Below are positions 9,232 to 17,600 of a stretch of 64,000 nucleotides of DNA, piece after piece (within the stretch, counting starts at the first letter, position 1; every line of letters starts with the position of its first letter). The position numbers and the translations under genes were made by a program. The stretch is from Saprospiraceae bacterium (GTDB lineage: Bacteria > Bacteroidota > Bacteroidia > Chitinophagales > Saprospiraceae). The DNA is taken from contig JAHCHX010000001.1 in assembly GCA_026129545.1 (NCBI GenBank), forward strand, positions 2,665,501 to 2,729,500. Direction: 5' to 3'. Below the pieces are notes generated by a model. It had not been told where the DNA came from. It searched no databases and saw only the letters and a program-made list of their open reading frames with translations.

Positions 9232-9266
9232 GGAGAAAAAAAATTCGGCCTTTCAACAGAGGCGGC

Positions 9267-9274
9267 CAAAGGTA
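9267..9274 (-). promoter_or_regulatory. Probable -7 box of the symporter gene
   Basis: The reverse strand reads TACCTTTG, 36 bases before the start codon at 9231. Confidence 0.4.
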
Positions 9275-9317
9275 TGCAAGCGCCAAAAGTTGAAAGGCCG
9301 AAGCAGCAAACAAATCA

Positions 9318-10040
9318 TTAAAAACTGCGCTTGTGCCGCTTTTTTTCAGGGTCGCTCAGGATGAACGAAAAAGTAATGCCCGCAAAATAGTACCAGTCGC
9401 CCTTGTTGGGGTTGCCGTTGATGCGAATACCGTCCAAGTCGTCGGAAAAAACAGGGCGGAAGCCAATCTCGGCGCCAAGCACGAGGCGTTCGAGCACATC
9501 GGCCTGCACCCCGACACCCACCGGCGCCAAGAGAAAATTCTTGCGCAGCCCCTCCTCCGGCGGGAATGTTTTTAAGTACAACTCTCCTTCGGCGGGCGTG
9601 CCGTAAAATTCTGCTTTGGCATCAGTAAAAGTGTAGCCAATCCCGCCAAACAGATATGGAGTGATGAAAAAATTGTGAATCCCGGTGTTCGTGTATCGCT
9701 CTCTGCCAAGTATTTTCCATTCCCCCACCGCACCTATCTCAATGAGAGAAGTGGAAAAGCGCAGCTTGCGATAATTCAAGACAGAGGAGTTGGCATCGTC
9801 GCCCGAAATCGAGCCTGAGTAGGCGTGTGCCTTGACGGAAAAATACCTCGTGAAGTGATAGCGAAAATAAAGCCCGTAGCCGGGCTGGGTTTCTTTAAGC
9901 TCAATGGCTTTTTCCGCCAAATCACCCGAATAGTTGGTCAGTCCCAACAAAAAACCCATCTCAAAATAACTACCATCTTGTTGAGCGCGCAGCGTGTTCA
10001 AAAACAGCAACGCAAAGAGCAAAGGCAGGAGACTTCTCAT
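9318..10040 (-). CDS. DUF6089-type outer-membrane beta-barrel protein
   Basis: The 240-residue protein opens with a signal peptide (MRSLLPLLFALLFLNTLRAQ) and continues as alternating amphipathic strands ending in ITFSFIL, the pattern of an outer-membrane barrel. The opening of the mature part (SYFEMGFLLGLTNYSGDL) and RYHFTRYFSVKAHAYSGSISGDD match the Bacteroidota family DUF6089, whose role is not established. I start at 10040 because that ATG opens the signal peptide; the frame runs 23 codons further upstream. The last residues are strongly basic (EKKRHKR), unusual after the final strand. It diverges from tatC. Confidence 0.82.
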   Translation of the reverse strand: MRSLLPLLFALLFLNTLRAQQDGSYFEMGFLLGLTNYSGDLAEKAIELKETQPGYGLYFRYHFTRYFSVKAHAYSGSISGDDANSSVLNYRKLRFSTSLIEIGAVGEWKILGRERYTNTGIHNFFITPYLFGGIGYTFTDAKAEFYGTPAEGELYLKTFPPEEGLRKNFLLAPVGVGVQADVLERLVLGAEIGFRPVFSDDLDGIRINGNPNKGDWYYFAGITFSFILSDPEKKRHKRSF

Positions 10041-10220
10041 TGATTGTATAATCGGATTTTGTGAAAAAAAAACGAGTATTGTTAAAAGTAGAGGATAAAA
10101 ACGCCGCAAAAATGGCGAATAAACGTGACTGCAAGGCGCTCATTGTGTTAAATCTTTGCGCACAAGCAAAACTCGCGGCCAAACACAGCGTTTAGGCCGC
10201 CGAATTATTCTGCTCAACTT

Positions 10221-10228
10221 TACCTTTG
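10221..10228 (+). promoter_or_regulatory. Probable -7 box of tatC
   Basis: TACCTTTG, 49 bases upstream of the tatC start codon, in the divergent region shared with the DUF6089 gene. Confidence 0.4.
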
Positions 10229-10277
10229 CCCGCCCGTTCGAACGCCGTGACGACCGCTTTTCAACACAACATCCACC

Positions 10278-11147
10278 ATGCCACTCGACCAGCAACACGA
10301 AACCGAGCGCCTGCAAAAAGAACGAGGCGAAATGTCCTTCTTTGAGCACATCGCCGAGCTGCGCAAGCACATCTTGCGCTCCATATTGGCTATCGCCGTG
10401 GTGGGTACGGTAGCTTTCATGAATAAGGATTTGGTGTTCAACACCCTGATTTTTGGCCCCCGCCACGCCGATTTCCCCACCTACAAGGCTATGTGCTCGC
10501 TCTCTCACACGGTGGGGCTGGGCGACAAGATGTGCTTCAAGCCGGTAGCGTTCGAGATATTGCCCCGACAGTTGGGCGAAGTATTGATGCAGCACCTCTA
10601 TGTGTCGTTCTGGCTGGGATTCATCGGCGCCTTCCCCTTTATCTTCTGGGAGTTCTGGAAATTCGTCAGCCCCGGGCTGCTCGACGAAGAGCGCCGCGCC
10701 GTGCGCGGCGTGGTAGCCATCTGCTCGCTGCTCTTCCTTTTAGGGGTGTTGTTCGGCTACTATGTGATAGCGCCCTTTTCCATCAACTTTCTGGCAGGCT
10801 ACACGCTCGACGGCGTGGTCATGTCGCCCACGCTCGACTCATACGTCACCTACATGACGATGTTCACACTACCCACGGGGCTGATTTTTGAAATGCCCAT
10901 CGTGGCTTATTTTTTGGCAAAGATTGGACTGGTCGGCCCCGCGTTTTTGCGCAGCTTCCGGCGCTATGCCATCGTGGCCATACTTATCGTTGCGGCCATC
11001 ATCACACCACCCGATGTGGTGTCGCAAACGCTGGTCGGCATCCCGCTCTATCTACTTTATGAAATCAGCATCCTGGTGACAGCGGGCGTGCAGCGTCGCC
11101 GCGAACGCGCATTGGGAATGACGGAAAGCAAGGTGACGAGAGCGTGA
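10278..11147 (+). CDS. tatC: Sec-independent translocase subunit TatC
   Basis: TatC is the receptor for twin-arginine signal peptides and exports folded proteins across the inner membrane. The 289-residue protein has six membrane segments and the hallmark N-terminal motif SFFEHIAELRKHI (residues about 20-32) and FPFIFWEFWKFVSPGL after the second segment. A longer first periplasmic loop (residues about 52-105, with GPRHADFPTYKAMC) is usual in Bacteroidota. No tatA or tatB lies in the window, so the partner subunits are encoded elsewhere. Confidence 0.96.
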   Translation: MPLDQQHETERLQKERGEMSFFEHIAELRKHILRSILAIAVVGTVAFMNKDLVFNTLIFGPRHADFPTYKAMCSLSHTVGLGDKMCFKPVAFEILPRQLGEVLMQHLYVSFWLGFIGAFPFIFWEFWKFVSPGLLDEERRAVRGVVAICSLLFLLGVLFGYYVIAPFSINFLAGYTLDGVVMSPTLDSYVTYMTMFTLPTGLIFEMPIVAYFLAKIGLVGPAFLRSFRRYAIVAILIVAAIITPPDVVSQTLVGIPLYLLYEISILVTAGVQRRRERALGMTESKVTRA

Positions 11148-11270
11148 AAATGTGCCAAATCGCCAGACAGGTTAAATAACAATCGGCACACAACCGAACT
11201 CCTTCCGCCGCACATGGCCGGGCAGGTAATCGGCTCAATACGCATCAACCGTCTTAATCGAACCAATCAA

Positions 11271-11819
11271 ATGCCTTTCGTAAAAACACCTTTTCCCGGC
11301 CTCATCATTTTCGAGCCGCGCATTTTCCCCGATGAGCGAGGCTATTTTTTTGAAAGTTACAACCAACGCACTTGGGAAGAGGCGGGTGTGCTCATGCAGT
11401 TCGTGCAGGACAACCAAGCCCGCTCCACGCGAGGCGTTTTGAGAGGATTGCACTATCAAGTAGGCGAGATGGCGCAAGCCAAATTAGTGCGCGTGCTCGA
11501 AGGCGAGGTGCTCGATGTGGTGGTGGATTTGAGGGACGATGCCCCTACCTTCGGGCAGTGGTATGGCATTCGCCTGAGCGCGGAAAACAAGCGCCAACTA
11601 TTGGTGCCGCGAGGGATGGCGCATGGCTATGTGGTGCTGAGCGAGACGGCGGAGTTTTTCTACAAGTGCGACAATTTTTACTCAAAAGCACACGAAGGCG
11701 GCATCCGCTTCGACGACCCTTCGCTCGAAATTGATTGGGGAATAGACCTATCGCAAGTCATCGTGGCCGAAAAAGACTTGGCTTTGCCCTATTTTGGAGC
11801 GCATCGGCAAAGCGAGTGA
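11271..11819 (+). CDS. rfbC: dTDP-4-dehydrorhamnose 3,5-epimerase
   Basis: RfbC (RmlC) epimerises C3 and C5 of dTDP-4-keto-6-deoxyglucose during dTDP-L-rhamnose synthesis for surface polysaccharide. The 182-residue cupin has the family motifs IIFEPRIFPDERGYFFESYN, DNQARSTRGVLRGLHYQ with the catalytic His, VVDLRDDAPTFGQW and RGMAHGYVVLSETAEFFYKC. I use the ATG at 11271 (MPFVKTPFPGL), where homologues begin, not the in-frame ATG 19 codons earlier. rfbA, rfbB and rfbD are not adjacent; tatC lies 123 bases upstream on the same strand. Confidence 0.96.
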   Translation: MPFVKTPFPGLIIFEPRIFPDERGYFFESYNQRTWEEAGVLMQFVQDNQARSTRGVLRGLHYQVGEMAQAKLVRVLEGEVLDVVVDLRDDAPTFGQWYGIRLSAENKRQLLVPRGMAHGYVVLSETAEFFYKCDNFYSKAHEGGIRFDDPSLEIDWGIDLSQVIVAEKDLALPYFGAHRQSE

Positions 11820-11908
11820 AAAAGCAACGCGGACAAAACAGACATTGGCGGGAGCGCCCATCCAAGCCATTTCACCCGTGTTCCATACATTCGTTCATCA
11901 GCGGTCGT

Positions 11909-12295
11909 TTACCCCACCACCGAGCGGTCTATGGCAAGGTGCAACGCGTATATCATCGCGCCCGCCATCATGCCCAAATCCCTTAGCACCATGGAGACAG
12001 AGGTTTGTGCGCCCTCTCCGCCCGACATGGCGCCCGGCAGATGCACCATCAGAATCACAAACAGCAGAAAAACAGCCAACAGTGTGGCGGCCAATTTGTC
12101 GTACTTGCCCAAGTACATACTCACGGCTGCCGCGATAAGTCCAAGACCAGACAGATATACCCACACTATTTTCGCGGGCATATAGGCGGGCACCACATTG
12201 TCAGCCATGACCTGTGCATTGAGAAGGTGAATCAGTCCGAACGCGGCAAATGGAACGGGAAAAAGCCAGCGGCCAAGTGATAAAAATGCATTCAT
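11909..12295 (-). CDS. DoxX-like small membrane protein
   Basis: The 128-residue product has four hydrophobic segments (LFPVPFAAFGLIHLLNAQVM, VWVYLSGLGLIAAAVSMYLG, AATLLAVFLLFVILMVHLPG and MVLRDLGMMAGAMIYALHLA) and the layout of DoxX/DoxD-like proteins, a widespread family of inner-membrane proteins of unclear, perhaps redox-linked, function. The ATG at 12295 is preferred; a TTG two codons upstream is the alternative. It lies alone between rfbC (convergent) and the VWA-domain gene (divergent). Confidence 0.8.
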   Translation of the reverse strand: MNAFLSLGRWLFPVPFAAFGLIHLLNAQVMADNVVPAYMPAKIVWVYLSGLGLIAAAVSMYLGKYDKLAATLLAVFLLFVILMVHLPGAMSGGEGAQTSVSMVLRDLGMMAGAMIYALHLAIDRSVVG

Positions 12296-12483
12296 TGGCA
12301 AAAACGTTTTGTGTGAAAGTTGTTTTTAAAATCAGGTGTCGAAACTCCCGCTTGTTCGCACAACAACAGAGCGAATATTTTTTCAAAAAGTTTCTACTAG
12401 TTTTTTGTCAATAAAAAATCAAAACCCGCCGACGCGCCAAAATATCATTTTAAAACAACCGCCTGCTGCTCACGAAACTTGCC

Positions 12484-13641
12484 ATGGAAAAAAACACAAC
12501 CACACCCCTACTCACACCGCTCGAAAAATGGCGACTCATACTCGGACAAAAAGCCGATGCCGAACAAACGGTCAGCCTGACCGCCGAGCAACAGGGCATG
12601 GACAAAGTGCTGGAAGCACTCTACGACGCAAAACGTCAGGGTGGACTCGGCGCTTCCTCCCCGAACGTGAATCGTTGGCTAGGCGACATCCGGCGCTATT
12701 TCCCCACACCCGTGGTGCAAGTGATGCAGCGCGACGCGCTTGAGCGACTCGGCCTCCTCCAACTCTTGCTCGAACCCGAACTGCTCGCCAGCGTGGAGCC
12801 AGACGTGCACCTCGTGGGCGCCTTGCTGTCGCTCAACAAAGCCCTGCCCGACAAAACCCGCGAAACGGCCCGCCTCGTGGTGAAAAAAGTAGTGGAGGAT
12901 TTGGAAAAAAAATTGCGCTCCCCCCTGCGCGAAGCCGTGCAAAACGCCCTCCACCGCAGCGCCCGCAATCGCCGCCCTCGCCCCAATGAGATTGACTGGC
13001 GCCGCACGATTTATCAAAACCTGAAGAACTATCAACCCGACCTCCAAACCATCATCCCCGAACGACTCATCGGCTACGGACGCAAAGGCCATGCACTGCG
13101 CCACGTCGTCCTCTTGCTCGACCAAAGCGGCTCCATGGCTGGCTCTGTCGTCCACGCAGGCATACTGGGCTCGGTGCTGGCCTCCATCCGTTCGGTACAG
13201 ACCAACGTGGTGGCTTTCGACACCGCCGTGGTGGATTTGACGGAACACCAACACGACCCGGTCGAACTGCTCTTTGGCACACAGCTCGGCGGCGGCACCG
13301 ACATCGCCAAGGCGCTCGACTATGCCGAAACACTTATCCACACGCCCCAAGACACCATTCTGGTGCTCATCAGCGATTTGTTCGAGGGAGGCGACGTGGC
13401 GGCGTTTTTCAAAAAAGCAGCCGCGCTGCGCCGAGCGGGTGTCACTTTCGTGGCGCTACTCGCGCTCAGCGACGAAGGCGCTCCCGCTTACGACCACGAC
13501 AATGCCGCCATTTTGGGCACGCTGGATATCCCTGCCTTTGCCTGCACCCCCTCGCTTTTACCCGATTTGATGGCAGCAGCCATTCAGCAACGCGACCTGA
13601 AAATGTGGGCCGGGGAAAACGGCTTGTCGGTAAAAAGCTGA
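12484..13641 (+). CDS. VWA (CoxE-like) domain protein
   Basis: The 385-residue cytoplasmic protein carries a C-terminal von Willebrand A domain. The metal-ion-dependent adhesion site is intact: DQSGSM near residue 212 and GGGTDI near residue 273. The N-terminal half is helical and contains a basic stretch, LHRSARNRRPRPNEIDWRRT, typical of the CoxE/YehP-like group. Such proteins usually work with a MoxR-type AAA+ ATPase as a chaperone pair for metal-centre or complex assembly. No MoxR gene is next to it; the only one in the window lies 44 kb away beside a DUF4350 gene. Confidence 0.88.
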   Translation: MEKNTTTPLLTPLEKWRLILGQKADAEQTVSLTAEQQGMDKVLEALYDAKRQGGLGASSPNVNRWLGDIRRYFPTPVVQVMQRDALERLGLLQLLLEPELLASVEPDVHLVGALLSLNKALPDKTRETARLVVKKVVEDLEKKLRSPLREAVQNALHRSARNRRPRPNEIDWRRTIYQNLKNYQPDLQTIIPERLIGYGRKGHALRHVVLLLDQSGSMAGSVVHAGILGSVLASIRSVQTNVVAFDTAVVDLTEHQHDPVELLFGTQLGGGTDIAKALDYAETLIHTPQDTILVLISDLFEGGDVAAFFKKAAALRRAGVTFVALLALSDEGAPAYDHDNAAILGTLDIPAFACTPSLLPDLMAAAIQQRDLKMWAGENGLSVKS

Positions 13642-13722
13642 ATTTGCTATTTTATCACGGTTGAATTCAGGATTTTTGCGGCCGCAAAGCAAGTATTCAT
13701 CATCCCTCAAGCATTTTTTTAC

Positions 13723-14391
13723 ATGAAAAATCTCTTTTTGCTCGCCACCGGAACCGCGCTTCTGCTCGCGTTCTCCTTCTGCAAAAACACCCCGTTGCCC
13801 GAAGGGCAAACGATTGTCTCCGATAGCACCCCCCTCAATACCGAACCCGAACAGCCGCTCCCCATGGGCAAGCTGGATTCGCTGGCAGGGTTCAAGGGCT
13901 GTGAAAAAGCAACTTGGTCGCCATTGACCGCCAACTCCGAAGAGTTCATTTACCAGCACTATATCGTAAAAATCACTCGCGACCCAAAAACCCCCGGCGA
14001 ACAAATCACCGTGTTGCGCGATGCCAACCGCCCCAATTTCGTGATTCCGATGCCAGATGCCGGCGTTTTCAAAGGCGTGTGCAAGAACAAACTGTTCGTG
14101 GACACAGGCACTGGCCCCGACGGGCGAGAGCTGTTTGTATATGACGTGGACAACATGACCCAGATATACAACACGCGCTACTATGGCGACCCGGAAGTGG
14201 TCAATGCCGAAAAAATCTACTTCCTCATGCCAGCAGAGGAGAGCGATGTGACGCGAAAGCCTGATTGCCCGGAAAAAGAAGAATGGCTCAAAGACGGCCT
14301 CCGGGTAGGTTATGGCCAGCGTTGCATTTTCAACTTCACCGTGCGCTCGCTCACGAGAAAATCCGAATGGGCGTGCGTGCCGCTTCAGTGA
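13723..14391 (+). CDS. Putative exported protein or lipoprotein, function unknown
   Basis: I do not recognise a family. The 222-residue protein begins with MKNLFLLATGTALLLAFSFC, a hydrophobic signal ending in a cysteine at residue 20; the residue before the cysteine is Phe, which is unusual for signal peptidase II, so lipidation is uncertain. The mature part is a mixed beta-rich sequence with several cysteines (C60, C95, C180, C195 approximately and a C-terminal WACVPLQ) that could form disulphides. It ends 18 bases from the convergent SDR gene. No partner is suggested by the neighbours. Confidence 0.7.
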   Translation: MKNLFLLATGTALLLAFSFCKNTPLPEGQTIVSDSTPLNTEPEQPLPMGKLDSLAGFKGCEKATWSPLTANSEEFIYQHYIVKITRDPKTPGEQITVLRDANRPNFVIPMPDAGVFKGVCKNKLFVDTGTGPDGRELFVYDVDNMTQIYNTRYYGDPEVVNAEKIYFLMPAEESDVTRKPDCPEKEEWLKDGLRVGYGQRCIFNFTVRSLTRKSEWACVPLQ

Positions 14392-14409
14392 CGGCTTAGA
14401 AACAGTTTC

Positions 14410-15195
14410 CTACAAACTCCGCGTCCTTCCCCCATCCACTGGCAAGTTGATGCCGTTGATGTAGCCCGCTGCCGGACTGGCGAGAAACGCCACTGCCGCA
14501 GCCACTTCTTGCGGCTCGGCAAATCGGCGGAGTGGAACTTGGCTTTTGAACATCTCTTCCACGGCGGCTTCCGTTTGCCCGCTTGACGAGGCGCGTTTCT
14601 CAATGATTTCCAACAGGCGACCCGTGCGGGTATAGCCGGGCAACACGTTGTTGACCGTGATGCCAAAACGCCCGACCTCGTTGGCCCACGTCTTGGCCCA
14701 AGCCGCCACCGCCCAACGAGTGGTGTTCGACACGCCGAGATTGTCCAGCGGCTCCTTCACCGAGGTGCTGATGATGTTGATGATACGCCCATAGTCGGCA
14801 GCCTTCATCCCGGGCAACACGGCTTGGGCAAGCAGTTGATTGCACAGCAAGTGGTTGTGATAGGCTGCCAAGAACGCCTCGCTGCTCGCCGCCGTAATGG
14901 GGCCACCGGGAGGACCTCCCGTGTTGTTCACCAACACATGGATGGGCTGGCGTTCGAGCAAAGCGTACACTTTTTCCAATAAACTTGAAGCGTCTGAAAA
15001 ATCGGCAGCGATGTAGCCATGTCTCTGCCCTTGAACAACATCAAGGCTCTCAACGGCCTCTTTTAAAGTGCTTTCGGTGCGAGCCAACAAAGTCACGTTG
15101 GCACCAAGCGCGGCGAGTTCCATGGCTACGGCGCGGCCAATGCCAGCGCTCGCACCGCCCACAAGGGCATTTTTTCCAAGAAGAGATATATTCAT
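14410..15195 (-). CDS. SDR-family oxidoreductase with altered catalytic residues
   Basis: The 261-residue protein is a classical short-chain dehydrogenase/reductase: cofactor-binding GGASAGIGRA (residues 13-22), VLVNNTGGPP (88-97) and the C-terminal YINGINLPVDGGRT. The active-site Ser is in IISTSV. Where most members have YxxxK, this protein has SNTTR: aligned on the helix that follows, Tyr is replaced by Ser156 and Lys by Arg160. A branch of FabG-like proteins with this change exists, and its chemistry is unclear. It is divergent from the TetR gene, and the 121-base space between them holds the TetR-type operator, so it may be under that regulator. Confidence 0.88.
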   Translation of the reverse strand: MNISLLGKNALVGGASAGIGRAVAMELAALGANVTLLARTESTLKEAVESLDVVQGQRHGYIAADFSDASSLLEKVYALLERQPIHVLVNNTGGPPGGPITAASSEAFLAAYHNHLLCNQLLAQAVLPGMKAADYGRIINIISTSVKEPLDNLGVSNTTRWAVAAWAKTWANEVGRFGITVNNVLPGYTRTGRLLEIIEKRASSSGQTEAAVEEMFKSQVPLRRFAEPQEVAAAVAFLASPAAGYINGINLPVDGGRTRSL

Positions 15196-15214
15196 TGCGC
15201 GAAGTCTTACAGGG

Positions 15215-15222
15215 CAAAACTA
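15215..15222 (-). promoter_or_regulatory. Probable -7 box of the SDR gene
   Basis: The reverse strand reads TAGTTTTG, 20 bases before the SDR start codon. Confidence 0.35.
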
Positions 15223-15288
15223 CGGCCACTCATTGGGGGCTTGCGATTTTTTTTTCGCCCAAGCTTGCGCAGGAAATAATTTCCATCA

Positions 15289-15296
15289 TACCTTTG
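15289..15296 (+). promoter_or_regulatory. Probable -7 box of the TetR gene
   Basis: TACCTTTG, 20 bases upstream of the TetR ATG; CTTG at 15264-15267, 21 bases earlier, may serve as a weak -33 element. The palindromic operator begins directly after it, so repressor binding would block initiation. Confidence 0.45.
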
Positions 15297-15299
15297 CCG

Positions 15300-15313
15300 A
15301 ACGAACGTTCGGT
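15300..15313. promoter_or_regulatory. Probable TetR-family operator
   Basis: A 10-base perfect palindrome (cgaacgttcg, 15302-15311) with one further matched flanking pair lies between the -7 box and the start codon of the TetR gene. The GAACGTTC core is common in operators of TetR regulators, which suggests autoregulation and possibly control of the divergent SDR gene. Confidence 0.5.
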
Positions 15314-15316
15314 ATA

Positions 15317-15895
15317 ATGCCAATTACAAAAATTGAAAAAAGGGATTTGTTGCGTCGTTGCTGGGAAGTGTTCAACCGGCACGGCTACTACGGCACGTCA
15401 GTCAGCATGTTGGCGGAAGCGACGGGGTTGGGCAAGTCTGGGCTGATGCACCACTACACCTCCAAAGAGAGCCTCATGGGAGCTGTGGTGGAGTATGCGC
15501 TGGACGAGTTGCGCAGCTACGTGCTTGCCGTGGCGCAAGAGGATTTGCCGCCCGAACAGCGGCTGGAAAAGCTGCTGCGCCGGCAAAATCGGCTGGCCAA
15601 GTACGAGCGGCGAGGCTGTTTTTTTGCCAACACTGCCCTCGAAACAGGCCGCGAAGGACTGTTCAACGAGCAAATCCAAACCATTTTCGCCGAATGGCAA
15701 GACACGGTGTCCCATATTCTCTCTGAGGTCATGCCGCCAGAAGAAGCCACCGAAATGGCCTATCGCCTGCTGCTCGAATATGAAGGCTCCGTCACGATGT
15801 ACAAACTTACGGGCGACGAGCAGCACCTGGAGCGGTTTGTGGCGCGGGCGGTGGCGCTGTTCGGGAAAAAAATGCGCGGCGGTGTATCTGCCTAA
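15317..15895 (+). CDS. TetR/AcrR-family transcriptional regulator
   Basis: This 192-residue repressor has the N-terminal TetR helix-turn-helix: LLRRCWEVFNRHGYYGTSVS, MLAEATGLGKSGLMHHYTSK (residues about 10-51). The C-terminal two thirds is the helical ligand domain, with one conserved Cys in RRGCFFANTALE. I start at the ATG at 15317, which follows the promoter and operator; the frame is open for 83 codons upstream, but that would run through both. The next gene, a hydrolase, begins 12 bases after the stop and is almost certainly in the same operon, so the ligand may be the hydrolase substrate or product. Confidence 0.92.
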   Translation: MPITKIEKRDLLRRCWEVFNRHGYYGTSVSMLAEATGLGKSGLMHHYTSKESLMGAVVEYALDELRSYVLAVAQEDLPPEQRLEKLLRRQNRLAKYERRGCFFANTALETGREGLFNEQIQTIFAEWQDTVSHILSEVMPPEEATEMAYRLLLEYEGSVTMYKLTGDEQHLERFVARAVALFGKKMRGGVSA

Positions 15896-15907
15896 ATTTT
15901 CATTATC

Positions 15908-16828
15908 ATGCAAAAACTCATTTATCAATCCATAGGCTTTGGCCTCAATCTCGGCTCACTGGTCGCCCCTGCCCAAGCAGTGAAATGGGCCGTCAACCTC
16001 TTCTCCACGCCGCCCAAGCCGAAAGTGCGCGAGAAAGAACGCGCCTTTTTGGAGACTGCCCGCCAAGTGCGGCGAGTGGTCGCGGGGCAATCCATCGTGG
16101 AATATCACTGGGGCGAGGCACAAGCGCCTTTGGTGCTGCTCAGCTACGGCTGGGGCTACAATGCAGGGCGCTGGCGGCATTTTGTGCCCGAACTCCTGAC
16201 GGCGGGATTCCGAGTGCTGGCTTACGACCCACCGGGACACGGCCTCGCCCCCGCCGGGCGACTCAACATCCCACTCAACGCGGCCATTGTCAGGGCGCTC
16301 TTGGAGGAATATGGCCCAGCAGACACCATCGTGGCCCACTCGTTTGGCGGCAGCAGCAGCATTTATGCGCTGCAAGGGATGCCCCATCGCCTGCACCCAC
16401 AGCGCATGGCCATCATGGCTTCGTTCAGTTTCGCCCCCTCGGTATTCCGCGAATACCAACAGGCGCTGGGGCTGTGGCCAGGGCTTTACTGGCGGATGGT
16501 TCGCTTCTTCGAACAGCGCACAGGGCAACCCATCGAGCATTTTGACTTCGCCATGATGACGGCCAACCTTGCCCACATCGAAGGCTTGCTGGTGCACAAC
16601 CCAAACGACCACGTGACCCCCTACAAGGAGGCGCGGCGCTATTTCGATTTTTGGCCAGGCAGCCGCTTATACAGCCCGTCGGAGGGCGGGCACCATCTGG
16701 GCACTGCCAACATCACTCAGGCAATTCTGGATTTTGTTGCTACGGGGAAAGCGCCGGCGCATTCGGAACGGCAAGAACAGCCCGTCCATGCGGGCCATGA
16801 GTTGGTGCGCTATTTTGCTGGACTTTGA
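15908..16828 (+). CDS. Alpha/beta-fold hydrolase
   Basis: The 306-residue protein has the full alpha/beta hydrolase triad: nucleophile in AHSFGGS (Ser near 145), acid in HNPNDHVTP (Asp near 239) and His in SEGGHHLG (near 264). The oxyanion loop is LLSYGWGYNAGRW. A hydrophobic N-terminus (SIGFGLNLGSLVAPAQAVKWAVNLF) looks like a membrane-anchoring helix and not a cleaved signal. The substrate cannot be inferred. It is co-transcribed with the TetR regulator. Confidence 0.88.
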   Translation: MQKLIYQSIGFGLNLGSLVAPAQAVKWAVNLFSTPPKPKVREKERAFLETARQVRRVVAGQSIVEYHWGEAQAPLVLLSYGWGYNAGRWRHFVPELLTAGFRVLAYDPPGHGLAPAGRLNIPLNAAIVRALLEEYGPADTIVAHSFGGSSSIYALQGMPHRLHPQRMAIMASFSFAPSVFREYQQALGLWPGLYWRMVRFFEQRTGQPIEHFDFAMMTANLAHIEGLLVHNPNDHVTPYKEARRYFDFWPGSRLYSPSEGGHHLGTANITQAILDFVATGKAPAHSERQEQPVHAGHELVRYFAGL

Positions 16829-16874
16829 TGTCGGGAAAGTTTTGGGTGTTATTCTGAGTTCGTGGACTTCGTTG

Positions 16875-16902
16875 CGGATTTTGAATTGGCCGTGACGACG
16901 AG
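16875..16902 (+). repeat. Direct repeat, left copy, flanking the toxin-antitoxin module
   Basis: This 28-base sequence starting cggattttgaattggccgtg matches 17601-17628 at 25 of 28 positions in the same orientation. The pair brackets the DUF433/DUF5615 module. Confidence 0.6.
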
Positions 16903-16929
16903 ACTTTCCTTAGGGATTGATTTTGAGTT

Positions 16930-17286
16930 TCAAATTTTTGCTCTGATGCGCAACCTCCGCCCGTCCAGCACAGCAAATTTATTGGGCAAATCCGCGAGAT
17001 TGTCACGAATGGCGCGAAGAACCAATTCAATTCTTACGTCAAATTGAAAATCGCCCAAGCGAATGAGCAAAATCCCGCGATGCGGTAAGCGAAGTCGAAT
17101 CACCAAATTCCCAGAAGTCCTTATCTTCTGTCAGCAGCAGAGCATTTTGGTCAAAAGCGCGATGCTCAAAACTTGCTTATCCATGATGCTAGGGTCTTCC
17201 TCCACGACCGCCCAAACGTCATAACCTTCGCCGCGCAAAGCCGCTACGATTCAGAAATCTACGCTTTCATCGGCGACAATTTTCAT
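16930..17286 (-). pseudogene. DUF5615 (PIN-like) toxin, inactivated
   Basis: On the reverse strand, from the ATG at 17286, the frame reads MKIVADESVDF, stop (TGA), then IVAALRGEGYDVWAVVEEDP and VLSIA; it resumes in a second frame with AFDQNALLLTEDKDF and in a third with RLRLPHRGILLIRLGDFQFD, ending at a TGA at 16930. Joined together these give a complete protein of about 118 residues of the DUF5615 family, PIN-like proteins that usually act as the toxin of DUF433 antitoxins. The conserved DES and TEDKDFG acidic motifs are still readable. With one internal stop and two frame changes it cannot make the toxin. Its start is 8 bases behind the antitoxin stop, the usual operon order. Confidence 0.75.
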
Positions 17287-17294
17287 GGGAAAAC

Positions 17295-17534
17295 CTAGGC
17301 GGCTACCGAGACAACTGTTTCATTTTTAACGGTTTCGGCAGCAAAAATAAGACAGGCTTGAATGGCCTGTTCCGAAACGCGCGGGTAGGCGAGCAATAAG
17401 TCCGCGATGGTTTCGCCCTTGCCCAATTTCTCCAAAATAAGGTGCACGGGAACGCGTGTGCCTTTGACGACGGGCTTGCCAAACAGGATGTCCGAGTCAG
17501 AAGTGATGTAGTCTTGCCAGTGGATGTCAGTCAT
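17295..17534 (-). CDS. DUF433-domain antitoxin
   Basis: The 79-residue protein is a DUF433 winged-helix protein, usually the antitoxin paired with a DUF5615 toxin. The family signature is complete: ITSDSDILFGKPVVKGTRVPVHLILEKLGKGETIADLLLAYPRVSEQAIQACLIFA. The ATG at 17534 gives the usual start (MTDIHWQDYI); a GTG six codons earlier is possible. A TATATTTG box lies 20 bases upstream. The partner toxin just downstream is destroyed, so this antitoxin is an orphan that may still repress its own promoter. Confidence 0.88.
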   Translation of the reverse strand: MTDIHWQDYITSDSDILFGKPVVKGTRVPVHLILEKLGKGETIADLLLAYPRVSEQAIQACLIFAAETVKNETVVSVAA

Positions 17535-17554
17535 GGATTGGAATTTTTGCACGA

Positions 17555-17562
17555 CAAATATA
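17555..17562 (-). promoter_or_regulatory. Probable -7 box of the DUF433 gene
   Basis: The reverse strand reads TATATTTG, 20 bases before the ATG at 17534. Confidence 0.4.
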
Positions 17563-17600
17563 GGCGTTTTTTGGGGCGACCGTTTGCAAGATTTCTGAGT

